DNA of 32,978 bases. Source: Aeromonas caviae. GTDB lineage: Bacteria; Pseudomonadota; Gammaproteobacteria; Enterobacterales; Aeromonadaceae. The stretch spans positions 1 through 32,978 of the forward strand of contig NZ_CDBK01000084.1 in assembly GCF_000819785.1 (NCBI RefSeq). The letters run 5' to 3'. The position numbers and the translations under genes were made by a program. Below the pieces are notes generated by a model. It was given only the letters and a program-made list of their open reading frames with translations, had not been told where the DNA came from and did no database searches. Shown piece after piece: positions 15,751 to 24,686 of the stretch (its first letter is position 1; every line of letters begins with the position of its first letter).

Positions 15751-17796
15751 TCACTCTTCAGCAGAGGTCCCTATGGTGCCTAGATAACGTTCAACAGCCG
15801 CAAAATACTTCTGATACTCTTCAATCATTTTTTGCTGATGGGCCTGCGCCCGCTCACCATTCCACTGTTCATGTTCATAAATCAGCGCCAACTTTAGAGA
15901 ATCAACCCTTGCGGCATTTCGCTCACGAAAGCGCGCTCGTTTTTCGGCATAGGGCTTGTTGCCGTATTCCGAGTTGATGCTGCGTGACACCAGACCCAAA
16001 TTGCCAAAACAGTCGCGTAATTCAGGGGCTACTTGATTGGTGTCAAAGGACTCAGGCTGCTGTGGCGAGACATGTTCCACCGAGTTTCTGGCAGTCATCC
16101 GAAACGCCTGCCACGCACTTCCTTTCTGGGTGCGGTAGCGATCCCACAAAATGTATTCCAGCTTGTAGAACCAGTAATGAGAAAAGTCAGTCCCCTCATT
16201 GGCGGTCAGCACCGCCTGCATATCACGAAGCGGATAAGCCCGACTCCATGGATTGAGTACAAACTCACGGGTTCGCACGATAAGAGGCTGTTCACTTTCA
16301 CTGCACAACAGGTGGTTATCCAGATACTGGAGATAGCAATGAGCGTTTTCACCGCCATGATCCAACAGATAATTCAGCAGCGGGGTTAACCAGTAATGAG
16401 TGGTCAATTGCTGCGAGTGATAGAGCATGCTTTGCAGCATGGCAAAGTTGCTTTCGGCATCACGGCTATCTCGGATCAGGCTCCGGTAGCCTCGGCTTTC
16501 ATTAACCCTGAGCCGGCGAATACCATGATTTTCTTCATTATTTTCATCGCTGATCCACTTGATGACGTGTTTATCGAACAGATAGCGGCAGCGCCACAAC
16601 AGCTCGATAAAATAACGCACCTCATTGGCCTGCTTCTGCTTGTCACACTGGGACAGCCCTTCCAGCCAGTGGCTCTGGAAAATCTGTAACAACTCTTTGT
16701 CCAGGATCTTGTTGATGTCGTCACGCTGCGACCGTAACAGAAAGAGGCGTAACACATGCTGCAACAACATGGGGAAGCCAATAACGCTGCGCACATCATC
16801 CGCCTCATACTCCTCCTCATTTCTTGTCTCACCACTGGATGGCTCCGTCAGGAGTGCCGCACCATTGAGGATCTCTTCCAGTGAATGAGGCTTGATGTCC
16901 TGCTGATTATCAAGCGCGAGCAAGGCATCACGTACAGCCAAGGGATCTGCGAGCCGCTCCTGATCGCGTTTTGCTTCATCCGCATCATAAAGAGGTATAA
17001 GTTTTAGCCCCTTGACGGTACGCAGATTCTTCTCGACATAGGCGCCCATAAACGAGCATGCATCCCACATCTGACCATAAACTTCCCGTTCACTTCTCTC
17101 TGGCAACAATGCCAGCAAGCGAGCCTTCAGAATTTCATGATGCTGCAATTGCACACCGCGATTATTGATAACCTCAAACAACTTGTTGAGATCCGTGTTA
17201 GCGGGAACCCGGGTCAGAACCAGTTGTACCCGCTCACGAATAAAACGGCCCAGTTTGACAAGATCAACACGGCTGCGTTCATCCGTCCTGTCTGAGAAAT
17301 ACCCCTCCATCACCTGCATCGCATAGCTCAACGCCGACGCTTGCGGCTCATCAGGCACAGCGCGGCCATCAAGCAACGCCGTGAAAAAGCGGCTAACACC
17401 GGGACGAATAGCAAACCGGATACGTGGTTCACGATTATCTCCAAACCAGGCACAGCGAAAATCAGTCAGAGGGTTATGAGCGGTTTGCTCGTCCCTTGAG
17501 GGTGGGAGCAGACGCTCCATCACCACACTCAGCAGCCACAAGGTCGTAAAACGTTGCTGGCCATCGATAAGATCCAGCAAAGGATGCCCACATGCAGTCC
17601 TCCCCTGTTCAATGACCAGTGTCCCCCCTAGGTAAAACACGTCCTTGTCTGCCTCGCAGGCCGCAACCAGATCATCGAGCAGAACTTTGATCTGATCACT
17701 GCCCCACACGTAAAGGCGTTGATAGATAGGGATATTGAAGAGGCGCTTATCTGCAATGATGTCGGCCAACGTGGTCAATTTTGATTCATGTTGCAT
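15751..17796 (-). CDS. GmrSD-like protein: DUF262 with C-terminal DUF1524-type HNH domain
   Basis: A 681-residue protein. The N-terminal DUF262 (ParB/Srx-like) domain has IPIYQRLYVW (22-31) and the DGQQR motif (78-82) that binds and hydrolyses nucleotide in this family. A long helical middle follows. The C-terminus contains EHVSPQ (His575) and GNLGLVSRSINSEYGNKPYAEK, which match the DUF1524 HNH nuclease core. GmrSD-type type IV enzymes use these two domains to cut DNA carrying modified cytosines, including glucosylated hydroxymethylcytosine. The start is one base after the TAA of the other DUF262 gene. Being inside an hsd operon, it may extend restriction to modified phage DNA (inference). 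A nucleotide-sensing role unrelated to modified DNA is also possible. Confidence 0.88.
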   Translation of the reverse strand: MQHESKLTTLADIIADKRLFNIPIYQRLYVWGSDQIKVLLDDLVAACEADKDVFYLGGTLVIEQGRTACGHPLLDLIDGQQRFTTLWLLSVVMERLLPPSRDEQTAHNPLTDFRCAWFGDNREPRIRFAIRPGVSRFFTALLDGRAVPDEPQASALSYAMQVMEGYFSDRTDERSRVDLVKLGRFIRERVQLVLTRVPANTDLNKLFEVINNRGVQLQHHEILKARLLALLPERSEREVYGQMWDACSFMGAYVEKNLRTVKGLKLIPLYDADEAKRDQERLADPLAVRDALLALDNQQDIKPHSLEEILNGAALLTEPSSGETRNEEEYEADDVRSVIGFPMLLQHVLRLFLLRSQRDDINKILDKELLQIFQSHWLEGLSQCDKQKQANEVRYFIELLWRCRYLFDKHVIKWISDENNEENHGIRRLRVNESRGYRSLIRDSRDAESNFAMLQSMLYHSQQLTTHYWLTPLLNYLLDHGGENAHCYLQYLDNHLLCSESEQPLIVRTREFVLNPWSRAYPLRDMQAVLTANEGTDFSHYWFYKLEYILWDRYRTQKGSAWQAFRMTARNSVEHVSPQQPESFDTNQVAPELRDCFGNLGLVSRSINSEYGNKPYAEKRARFRERNAARVDSLKLALIYEHEQWNGERAQAHQQKMIEEYQKYFAAVERYLGTIGTSAEE

Positions 17797-17797
17797 C

Positions 17798-19246
17798 TTA
17801 TTTTTCCATCTTCAGCCAACAGGCAAGCACCCAATTTTTACCCTCAGGGGCAGCGTCAAGCTGGAAATAGCCCAGCAATGCGGCCAGATAACAGCCCTGT
17901 ACACCCTTCTGGAGGGTAATGTTGCTGACCTTTTTGTATCCCTCTGAACGTTCAATTTCAGAGCTTAAAAATGCCATCACCTCTTCCGGGCGATAGGCAC
18001 CGCATATCTCATCGAGCAGGTTATAGGGGGCATCTCGCAGGTACTTGAGCGGCGACTCCTTGAAGATGTATTGCTTTTCCAGCCGCAGCCCGCCCAGAAC
18101 CAGTTCCAGCCCCACGGCAAATGCCAATAACCGTTGATAGCCAAAGCGATCGACATACATCAACAAGGCCAGCTTGAAGAGCTCTTGCAAGTAATAGGCA
18201 TTGACACATACAACCCGGCGGTAAAACTCACGAAATGCCGTCAACTCCAGGTTGGCGCTCTCCTGATACAACAACGCATCGAGCAACGCCGCATATTTTT
18301 GTGCATAGAGGAAGAAACCCACGCCCTTGTGAATGGGCTGACGCAAGGTGAACGGCAAACTGGCTGCACTTCCCCCCACCTGAACAGGGGTCAGAGCCAA
18401 TCGATAATCGTTGCTGCCCTGCAATTTGAGAGCGCTGGCAAACTGATTGTGGTACCCCGGATAGAGCGGCACCTCGTCGCTCTCAACCCCCCCGATACTT
18501 TGCTGCTGAAAAGTCTCCAGCAAACGATCATGATCTTCGCGCTCAATATACTTGTTGCCCCGCCAGTTACGGGCACGCCACAAAAATTGCTCAAACAGTT
18601 CGGGGGCATAATCCTGCCGCTTGCCAGCTTGTCGATAAGGGCCCGCCACTTGCACCGCCTCCCAACGCTGGGCACAGAGCTGTTGTAGCGATTCGGCATG
18701 CGGACCAGTAACTGCTCGCAAATGATAAGCCTTGAGCAAGTCGGTGGCATTCAGTGGTACACCACGATGGTTCTGGGTATCGAAAAAGGTAAACGCAAGA
18801 TCTTCACGCTCTACCGTGATCACGGTAAAACGTAACTGCTCAAAGATAGAGGGGTCCAGCTCAATATTGCTTCGCTCAAGCATCAGTTGGCGCGCCTCGT
18901 GCAAGTTGCGCGCCGAAATGGGGGATCGATAATGAAACGCTAACCCCTCAGGTAGCGAACCACACAAGGTGTAATACAGCACCGCCAGCGTACTGAGCCG
19001 CTGCTGGCCATCGATCACAAATCTGACCTGCTTCTCATCATTACGATGCAGCAACACGGTGCCGAGATAGTAGGCCTGCTCCTTGCTAGAGCGTCTGAAC
19101 TCGTGTAAATCACTCATCAGTTGATTTACCTTGATTGAGTCCCACACATAGGGTCGCTGATAGTGATCGAGTTGTAATGCGGCGCCCTTACTGCACAGCT
19201 CATTAAATCCCTGAACAGTAACATCAACAGGCTGTCCGCGTGTCAT
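17798..19246 (-). CDS. DUF262-domain protein (GmrS-like), no HNH domain
   Basis: A 482-residue protein with the DUF262 signature HYQRPYVW (28-35) and VIDGQQRLSTLAVL (DGQQR at 79-83), then a long helical region. Unlike its neighbour it shows no DUF1524 HNH motif near the C-terminus (ending ...NWVLACWLKMEK), so it is probably a regulatory or sensing partner rather than a nuclease. Its ATG overlaps the hsdS TGA by 4 bp and its stop is one base before the second DUF262 gene, so the pair is made together with HsdS. The N-terminal half contains FTFFDTQNHRGVPLNATDLLKAYHLRA, the second conserved DUF262 region (N-x-RG-x-PL) with complete residues. Confidence 0.87.
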   Translation of the reverse strand: MTRGQPVDVTVQGFNELCSKGAALQLDHYQRPYVWDSIKVNQLMSDLHEFRRSSKEQAYYLGTVLLHRNDEKQVRFVIDGQQRLSTLAVLYYTLCGSLPEGLAFHYRSPISARNLHEARQLMLERSNIELDPSIFEQLRFTVITVEREDLAFTFFDTQNHRGVPLNATDLLKAYHLRAVTGPHAESLQQLCAQRWEAVQVAGPYRQAGKRQDYAPELFEQFLWRARNWRGNKYIEREDHDRLLETFQQQSIGGVESDEVPLYPGYHNQFASALKLQGSNDYRLALTPVQVGGSAASLPFTLRQPIHKGVGFFLYAQKYAALLDALLYQESANLELTAFREFYRRVVCVNAYYLQELFKLALLMYVDRFGYQRLLAFAVGLELVLGGLRLEKQYIFKESPLKYLRDAPYNLLDEICGAYRPEEVMAFLSSEIERSEGYKKVSNITLQKGVQGCYLAALLGYFQLDAAPEGKNWVLACWLKMEK

Positions 19247-20583
19247 GCAACCACCTCCAGCGGCAGGCGGATACGGCCGGTCAGCAACTGCTGCATCATT
19301 CCCTGTTTCAAGGAACGGGCCTTGGCCAGCTTTTGCTCCAGCACAGTTAGTTCGCTATCCATATTGGAAAGAATGGTGGCGATGGTGGTTTGTTCGAGTA
19401 ATGTGGGGATTACTATCATCGTTGCACGGATAATTCCGTTATATAGCCTTGATATGGTACTGCCCTCTGGTGAGGCCCACCGAATCAATTTATAAGCGTG
19501 ATATAAATACTCATTACAAATCTTGCTTTTATCGATTTTCAACCAGACAATGTTTGAGTCTTGAAAGTATGCAGGATATCCATCATAAATAACAGTTTTA
19601 CCCAAAGTACCTGCTGCAGATATCAATGTGTCTCCCTTTTCAGGAGATGAGTATTTATCTCTAAACTTCTTATATAAAGAAACAGAGATATATGCATCAG
19701 GCTCTCCACCAAAGGTCCCTATTTTATAGAAAGGTATCTCACCAACTTCCACTGTCTGACCAGAAAATATACGTTTACACATACAAACTTCAGAGATATC
19801 ACCTAATGTTGTTGCATCCCAATCTTCAGGAATTTGTCCCAGCTCGCTGGTTTTATAACCTTTTGTGGTACCATCAGGGCGCAGGGCGAACTGCGGCAGG
19901 CGGGTACGACCGGTCAGCAGTTGCTGCATGGTGGCGGTCTTGATGGCTTGTTTCTTGACGATCAACTGCTCTAAGCCTGCAATCAGTTCATCAGTATCAG
20001 ATAACACTCCGGCAATAGCTTTTTGCTCATTAAGTTCAGGAACGTAAAACTTCAACCCATTTATTTTCCCCAACGTCAGCCTTGTGATAGCGTTCCCTGA
20101 CATCTCATCTTTTATAGTGGATTGGAATGTGGCTGACAATATTTGTTGGACAAAGAACTTAGGCTCATGATGTTTTTTATTTAGCCGTAAAAAAGCCACA
20201 CTTGATAACAAGCTAAATGGCTCGTCGAGAGGATTTAAACATACATTGCCTGTATTGGCTCCATCCTTGGTTATGAGTATGTCATTTATTGTTACATCAC
20301 ACCGCCTGTATATTTTTTCATGCTGACACTTATCAATATAGTCAGCAGATTTCAGATCCAAAAAACCATTTCTTATGTTTTTAGATGTTATATAAAGGAA
20401 CTCGCCCCCATTTACCTTGGGTGAAAAATGAGTTCCGTCCTGGATTTTTACAAATAGCTCTCGGCCATTTATCACTTTCCAGTCACTTGGAATCACCCCA
20501 ATCTCAGTCAGCTTATACCCCGCCGGAATAATTTGCTTGGCGGCCATTTCACCCGCTTTATTCTGCTTCATCTGTTCCGCCAT
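19243..20583 (-). CDS. hsdS: Type I restriction-modification specificity subunit HsdS
   Basis: A 446-residue specificity protein with two target-recognition domains. Each begins with a similar entry segment (LTEIGVIPSDWKV and TSELGQIPEDWDA). Each ends in a conserved helical spacer, EQKAIAGVLSDTDELI...MQQLLTGRTRLP and EQTTIATILSNMDSEL...MQQLLTGRIRLP. The expected TRD1-CR-TRD2-CR plan is complete, so a bipartite DNA target is predicted. I place the start at ATG 20583, sharing a base with the hsdM TAA (TAATG) behind GGAG; a GTG at 20592 is less likely. The TRDs are visibly AT-rich against GC-rich hsdM, as expected for domains exchanged by recombination. The target sequence cannot be deduced. Confidence 0.93.
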   Translation of the reverse strand: MAEQMKQNKAGEMAAKQIIPAGYKLTEIGVIPSDWKVINGRELFVKIQDGTHFSPKVNGGEFLYITSKNIRNGFLDLKSADYIDKCQHEKIYRRCDVTINDILITKDGANTGNVCLNPLDEPFSLLSSVAFLRLNKKHHEPKFFVQQILSATFQSTIKDEMSGNAITRLTLGKINGLKFYVPELNEQKAIAGVLSDTDELIAGLEQLIVKKQAIKTATMQQLLTGRTRLPQFALRPDGTTKGYKTSELGQIPEDWDATTLGDISEVCMCKRIFSGQTVEVGEIPFYKIGTFGGEPDAYISVSLYKKFRDKYSSPEKGDTLISAAGTLGKTVIYDGYPAYFQDSNIVWLKIDKSKICNEYLYHAYKLIRWASPEGSTISRLYNGIIRATMIVIPTLLEQTTIATILSNMDSELTVLEQKLAKARSLKQGMMQQLLTGRIRLPLEVVA

Positions 20584-23045
20584 TATGCCCACTCCAGCCC
20601 CATGCTCTTAAGATGGGCAGCGACCTTAGCTTCCAGCTCGCTCACGTTTTTGGTGAGTTGTGGCAGGGAACTGCTATAACGCTCCTCCAGCTCCTTGACC
20701 CGGTTGGCAAGCTGCTGAGTAACCCGCTCAATCTCGGCTTCCAGCGCGCCGCGCAGGCTCGCCTGCCATTTCGCTCCCACCAGCAGAGTTTTAATCTCGC
20801 CATCTTGCAGTTTGGGGTAGTGGGCAAATACCGCTTTATCGAGGTCGTCGCAGGCCTCCTTGTGGGCCTTCTTGGCGCGGGTCTCGGCGTCGAACAATTG
20901 CTGCGCCAGCTTGAGCACAGCCAGTTCTTCTTTGTCGGTGGCGGCCTTGATACGCGCCTTGACGCTGGCGGCGGTCACCTTCTCCTTGTCGTTCATGGCA
21001 TCGACCAGACCGCCCTCTTCCCCGCTCTGCTCCTCGATAAAGCTCTCCAGTGCCTGGCTCGCTTCATCCAGCGCGGCTTGCAGGGTATCGAGCTCTTTTT
21101 GCTCATGGGCAAAGAAGCGGGCCACCAGCAAGGCGGGCGGGATCAGTTCCGCCTTGTACTTGGCCTTGCCAATCACCAGATCCGGGCTCTCTTTGATCTT
21201 TTCGCCCTTGTCGGCAATCAGCTCGCGCAGGACACGGCCCGCAGGCCAGCCATCCTGTGAAAGCACATAGAGATCGTCTTGCAGTTGGTTCTGCCAGTAG
21301 TCCATCAGCAGCTGATAGATGGCGTAGGGGTCGAGCAGCTCACCGGTCGCCTCGGCAGCGGTGCGGTAGTGCTCCAGCAGCGCTTCACTCACCTCGTCGA
21401 TCAGCGCCTTGGGCGAGTCGCCCTTGGCAAACTCACCGAACTGGCACTCGCTAAACCACTGGGCGAACGGCGCCAGCGCCGCTTGTTTGAAGCGGGCAAA
21501 CTCCTCACAGGCCAGTATGGTGCCCTTGACCTTGGCGGCGGCTACCCGCGCCTCACTGTAACCGGGCCGCAGCGGGGCAAACAGGGTAGCCTTGAGAGTC
21601 GGGAATACCCGCCAGTAGGAGCCAAGCGCCGCGATATCGCGCTCTGGGATCCCCCCTTTCAGGTGACCAGCCAGATCGTGCAGATCTTCCCCTTCGCTGC
21701 CATCGATATAGCGCGGGATATTGAGGTTGTAGTCGTTGCGGGCGATCTCGCCAAGCGGTACCCAGCGGCTGTAACCCTCCAGGGTCAGGCCACGGGTGAA
21801 GGTGTCGACAATCTTGTGGATGTCCTGCTCGCGCAGCCGGTTCTTGTTGCCATCTTTGATAAAGCCTTTGCTGGCATCGATCATAAACAGCTCTTGCTCA
21901 TTGCCTGCCAGAGCATTGAAGGCGCGGGTGTGGGCGCTCTCTTTGTCGATAACGATGATGCAGGCAGGAATACCGGTGCCGTAGAAGAGGTTGGCAGGCA
22001 GACCAATGATCCCCTTAATATAACCTTGTTTCAGCAGGTTCTCGCGGATTCGCGCCTCGGCATTGCCGCGAAACAGCACGCCGTGGGGCAGGATCACCGC
22101 ACCCTTGCCGGTGCTCTTCAGGCTCTTGATGATGTGCAGCAAGAAGGCGTAATCGCCGTTTTTCTCTGGCGGCACGCCCCAGACAAAGCGGCCGAACTCG
22201 TCGTGCTCAGCATCGAGGCCACTGGTCCAGTTCTTGTTGGAAAAGGGCGGGTTGGCCACGGCGAAGTCAAAGGTTTTGAGCTGGTTGTTGCCCTCTTTCC
22301 ATTGGGGCGCGGCCAGGGTGTTGCCCTTCCAGATTGCGGCAGTGGGATTGTCGTGCAGGATCATGTTCATCCGCGCCAGCGCACTGGTGGCGTTGTCCAT
22401 CTCCTGCCCGTAAATAGTCAGCCCCTTGGGGCCGGCCTCGTCGCTCGCCTTGAGCAGTAAGGAGCCAGAACCACAGGTGGGGTCGTAGACGGTGGCATCT
22501 TGCGGGGTCTGACGGCTGATGCCAATCACCTTGGCCAGAATGCGCGACACCTCGGCTGGGGTGTAGAACTGCCCCTTGGACTTGCCCGACTCGGTGGCGA
22601 AGTGCCGCATCAGGTATTCGTAAGCATCACCCAGCAGGTCATCACCTTCGGTGCGGTTTGCCGACAGATCCAACCCCTCGAAGATGGCCACCAGCTTGGA
22701 GAGGCGGTCGATCATCTCCTTGCCCTTGCCGAGTTTGTCCTCGTCGTTGAAGTCGGCAATGGTGATCACCCCTTGCAGATCGTTGGCAGTCGCCAGCGCA
22801 CTGATGATGGTGTTGATCCCCTCGCCTATCTCCTTGCTGCCCTTGAGCGCCACCATGTCGTCAAAACTCGCCCCGGCTGGTACCTCGATCATGGCGTACG
22901 GGTTGCCCTTGGCCTTGTCGGAGACGTATTTCACAAACAGCAGGGTCAGCACATAGTCCTTGTACTGGGAGGCATCCATCCCGCCGCGCAGCTCATCGCA
23001 GCCAGCCCAGAGGGAGGAGTAGAGTTCGTTCTTTTTGATTGCCAT
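20583..23045 (-). CDS. hsdM: Type I restriction-modification methyltransferase HsdM, extended form
   Basis: An 820-residue N6-adenine DNA methyltransferase. It has a helical N-terminal HsdM domain, the approach motif FATESGKSKGQFYTP, the SAM-binding motif DPTCGSGSLL (188-197) and catalytic NPPF (265-268). At 820 residues it is much longer than the 500-530 of EcoR124I or EcoKI HsdM. From about residue 600 the extra part is charged and helical, with Ala, Glu and Lys-rich coiled-coil-like stretches. The start is ATG 23045, first gene of the operon. The RBS is weak (GGA, 8 bp). A 139-bp space to the DSLG-repeat gene must hold the operon promoter, but I see no clear consensus. Confidence 0.94.
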   Translation of the reverse strand: MAIKKNELYSSLWAGCDELRGGMDASQYKDYVLTLLFVKYVSDKAKGNPYAMIEVPAGASFDDMVALKGSKEIGEGINTIISALATANDLQGVITIADFNDEDKLGKGKEMIDRLSKLVAIFEGLDLSANRTEGDDLLGDAYEYLMRHFATESGKSKGQFYTPAEVSRILAKVIGISRQTPQDATVYDPTCGSGSLLLKASDEAGPKGLTIYGQEMDNATSALARMNMILHDNPTAAIWKGNTLAAPQWKEGNNQLKTFDFAVANPPFSNKNWTSGLDAEHDEFGRFVWGVPPEKNGDYAFLLHIIKSLKSTGKGAVILPHGVLFRGNAEARIRENLLKQGYIKGIIGLPANLFYGTGIPACIIVIDKESAHTRAFNALAGNEQELFMIDASKGFIKDGNKNRLREQDIHKIVDTFTRGLTLEGYSRWVPLGEIARNDYNLNIPRYIDGSEGEDLHDLAGHLKGGIPERDIAALGSYWRVFPTLKATLFAPLRPGYSEARVAAAKVKGTILACEEFARFKQAALAPFAQWFSECQFGEFAKGDSPKALIDEVSEALLEHYRTAAEATGELLDPYAIYQLLMDYWQNQLQDDLYVLSQDGWPAGRVLRELIADKGEKIKESPDLVIGKAKYKAELIPPALLVARFFAHEQKELDTLQAALDEASQALESFIEEQSGEEGGLVDAMNDKEKVTAASVKARIKAATDKEELAVLKLAQQLFDAETRAKKAHKEACDDLDKAVFAHYPKLQDGEIKTLLVGAKWQASLRGALEAEIERVTQQLANRVKELEERYSSSLPQLTKNVSELEAKVAAHLKSMGLEWA

Positions 23046-23184
23046 GGTGAATCCGGTCTTTGAAACGGTAAAGGTGGCGCTAAAACAGCGTGTTAATGCG
23101 GGTTAGTGTATCCAGTTGAGATTGGGCAGACTATGGCTTGCGCCTCAGAACCTTCGTCTGATGGTGCAGTTGCCTATAAAACCC

Positions 23185-23595
23185 TCACTCGGATTTAAAA
23201 ACGGCGGGCGGCGTGCTGCCACCATCGCAACGCAGCGTGCCTAATGAGTCGCTGCGGCACAGGGTGCCATCGGAGGCGCGCAGGTTGCCGAGGCTGTCTT
23301 TTCGCCAGGTGACGTTCAAGCCGCTCTTGCTGTTGCTGGCGCGCACATTGCCCAGGCTATCTTGCCGATAGGTGGTGCCGTCACTGCTTCTGACATTGCC
23401 CAACGAGTCTTTACGCCAGCTGGTGCCAGAACCTGAATCCCTGACGGTGCCAAGGCTGTCGGTGCGCAGCGAACCATGGCGGCCATCCTGGCATTGATAG
23501 CGGGTGTGGCCGAGGCTGTCCTTGCGGTAGGTGCAATCGCCCGCGATTCCAAGTTGGGGGAACGCACCGAGCAAGAAAACGGCTAGCCAGGGCAA
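23185..23595 (-). CDS. Exported DSLG-repeat protein, start uncertain (possible N-terminal nonsense)
   Basis: The mature part is made of six copies of an approximately 20-residue unit with the core xDSLGxxR (RKDSLGHTR, RTDSLGTVR, RKDSLGNVR, RQDSLGNVR, RKDSLGNLR, RSDSLGTLR), joined by Ser/Gly/Thr linkers and starting and ending with Cys-containing caps. A hydrophobic segment (LAVFLLGAFPQLGIAG) before the first Cys is a signal peptide, so it is exported. With the TTG start at 23595 the leader has no positive charge. The same frame continues upstream to an ATG at 23631 with a good AGGAG, reading MSVSFISW then TAA (23607-23605) and IARLP. That TAA is probably a recent nonsense change, or an unusual start codon is used. 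Short repeats of this kind suggest a beta-structured surface protein; no function is known to me. Confidence 0.6.
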   Translation of the reverse strand: MPWLAVFLLGAFPQLGIAGDCTYRKDSLGHTRYQCQDGRHGSLRTDSLGTVRDSGSGTSWRKDSLGNVRSSDGTTYRQDSLGNVRASNSKSGLNVTWRKDSLGNLRASDGTLCRSDSLGTLRCDGGSTPPAVFKSE

Positions 23596-23874
23596 CCGGG
23601 CAATTTACCAGGAGATGAAACTGACGCTCATCGCATGTCTCCTCTGGATGTGAGCTCGACTGACTATACCGAGCGGACTGTGCCGGTTCGATACTGGGGT
23701 TTTGCACATGTCGTGTTTTCAGGCGGATACAGTAGCAAACTGCCCACATCCCATCACAGCTCCCCTTTGTTGCCCAAACAGGCATTGTCGCAAGGCTTCT
23801 AAATTGCCCTTACCCGAGTGGGATGACACCAACTAATTTGTCAATTTCAGCCGATGCTGACCAAAGGTATTCTT

Positions 23875-24657
23875 ATGCAACCAATTTCTTCCCGAGCACG
23901 AAGACATCAGCGCCGTCATCGAAAGATACGAGCACAAGCCCTTACTACCGGCCAAGGCTATCGCCCCAATATCATCTTCTTCACCGGGGCCGGCTTGTCA
24001 GCCGAGAGCGGAGTGCCCACGTTCAGAGGCAAGGAGGGTATTTGGCATCACGATGAAAACTGGCGCTATTCCCATGCGAGCAGCCTGGACACGGATCTGG
24101 CTGGTTTCCTGGCCTTTCACAACCAGCGGCGTCAAACCATGTTGGAAGCCTCCCCCTCGCAAGCCCACTATCTGATCGCCCAGCTACAGCCGAAATATCG
24201 TGTCGGGATCATCACCCAGAATATTGATGACTTACATGAGAGGGCCGGTAGCCATGGTGTTATTCATCTGCATGGTTCAATCCGGTTTTTGGTACCCAAG
24301 GGCTTTCGTAGTCCAAAATACCGGCAGCTGTGGTCCAAGGATGTAAAGATGGGCGAGTGCTGCCCATGTACCCGCTCACAGTTGCGCCCTGATATCGTGC
24401 TGTTTGGTGAGACGGTTTATGAGTATCAACACGCTCGTCGCTGGCTCTGCGAGGCCGATATTGTGATAATTATCGGCACCAGTTTGCTGGTTGAACCTGC
24501 ATTCTCTTTGCTGCAAAACATCAACCCAGGCGCATCTGTCTATTACATCGATCCCGACCCCGGGTTGTCATCCCGGCTGCCGTTTCCCGGTGAGCAGATT
24601 GTTGATGGGGCTAATCGCGGTGTTGTTCGCCTATTGCAGAAAATATGTCATGACTGA
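23875..24657 (+). CDS. SIR2-family NAD-dependent protein deacylase (CobB-like) with incomplete zinc site
   Basis: A 260-residue single-domain sirtuin. It shows GAGLSAESGVPTFRG, the catalytic-base region HLHGS, TQNIDDLHERAGS, RPDIVLFGE and IIGTSLLVEPA, so NAD binding and catalysis look intact. The zinc module normally carries two Cys pairs. Here only a cluster CCPC precedes RPDIV, and the first pair is replaced by a basic KGFRSPKYRQ segment. The FHNQRR segment has Arg but His in place of the Tyr of the Tyr-x-x-Arg pair found in CobB/SIRT5 desuccinylases. I chose ATG 23875, with AAAGG 7 bp upstream, over ATG 23854, which lacks an RBS. It is followed after 29 bp by a receiver-like gene. A role in NAD-based defence is possible but unsupported. 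Confidence 0.82.
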   Translation: MQPISSRARRHQRRHRKIRAQALTTGQGYRPNIIFFTGAGLSAESGVPTFRGKEGIWHHDENWRYSHASSLDTDLAGFLAFHNQRRQTMLEASPSQAHYLIAQLQPKYRVGIITQNIDDLHERAGSHGVIHLHGSIRFLVPKGFRSPKYRQLWSKDVKMGECCPCTRSQLRPDIVLFGETVYEYQHARRWLCEADIVIIIGTSLLVEPAFSLLQNINPGASVYYIDPDPGLSSRLPFPGEQIVDGANRGVVRLLQKICHD

Positions 24658-24686
24658 TGAGCCTGTAGTGACCAAGAGGAAGCAAC

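Noticed and set aside
21279..22460. 393-codon plus-strand open frame
   Set aside because: Antisense to hsdM, where the methylase motifs are unambiguous.
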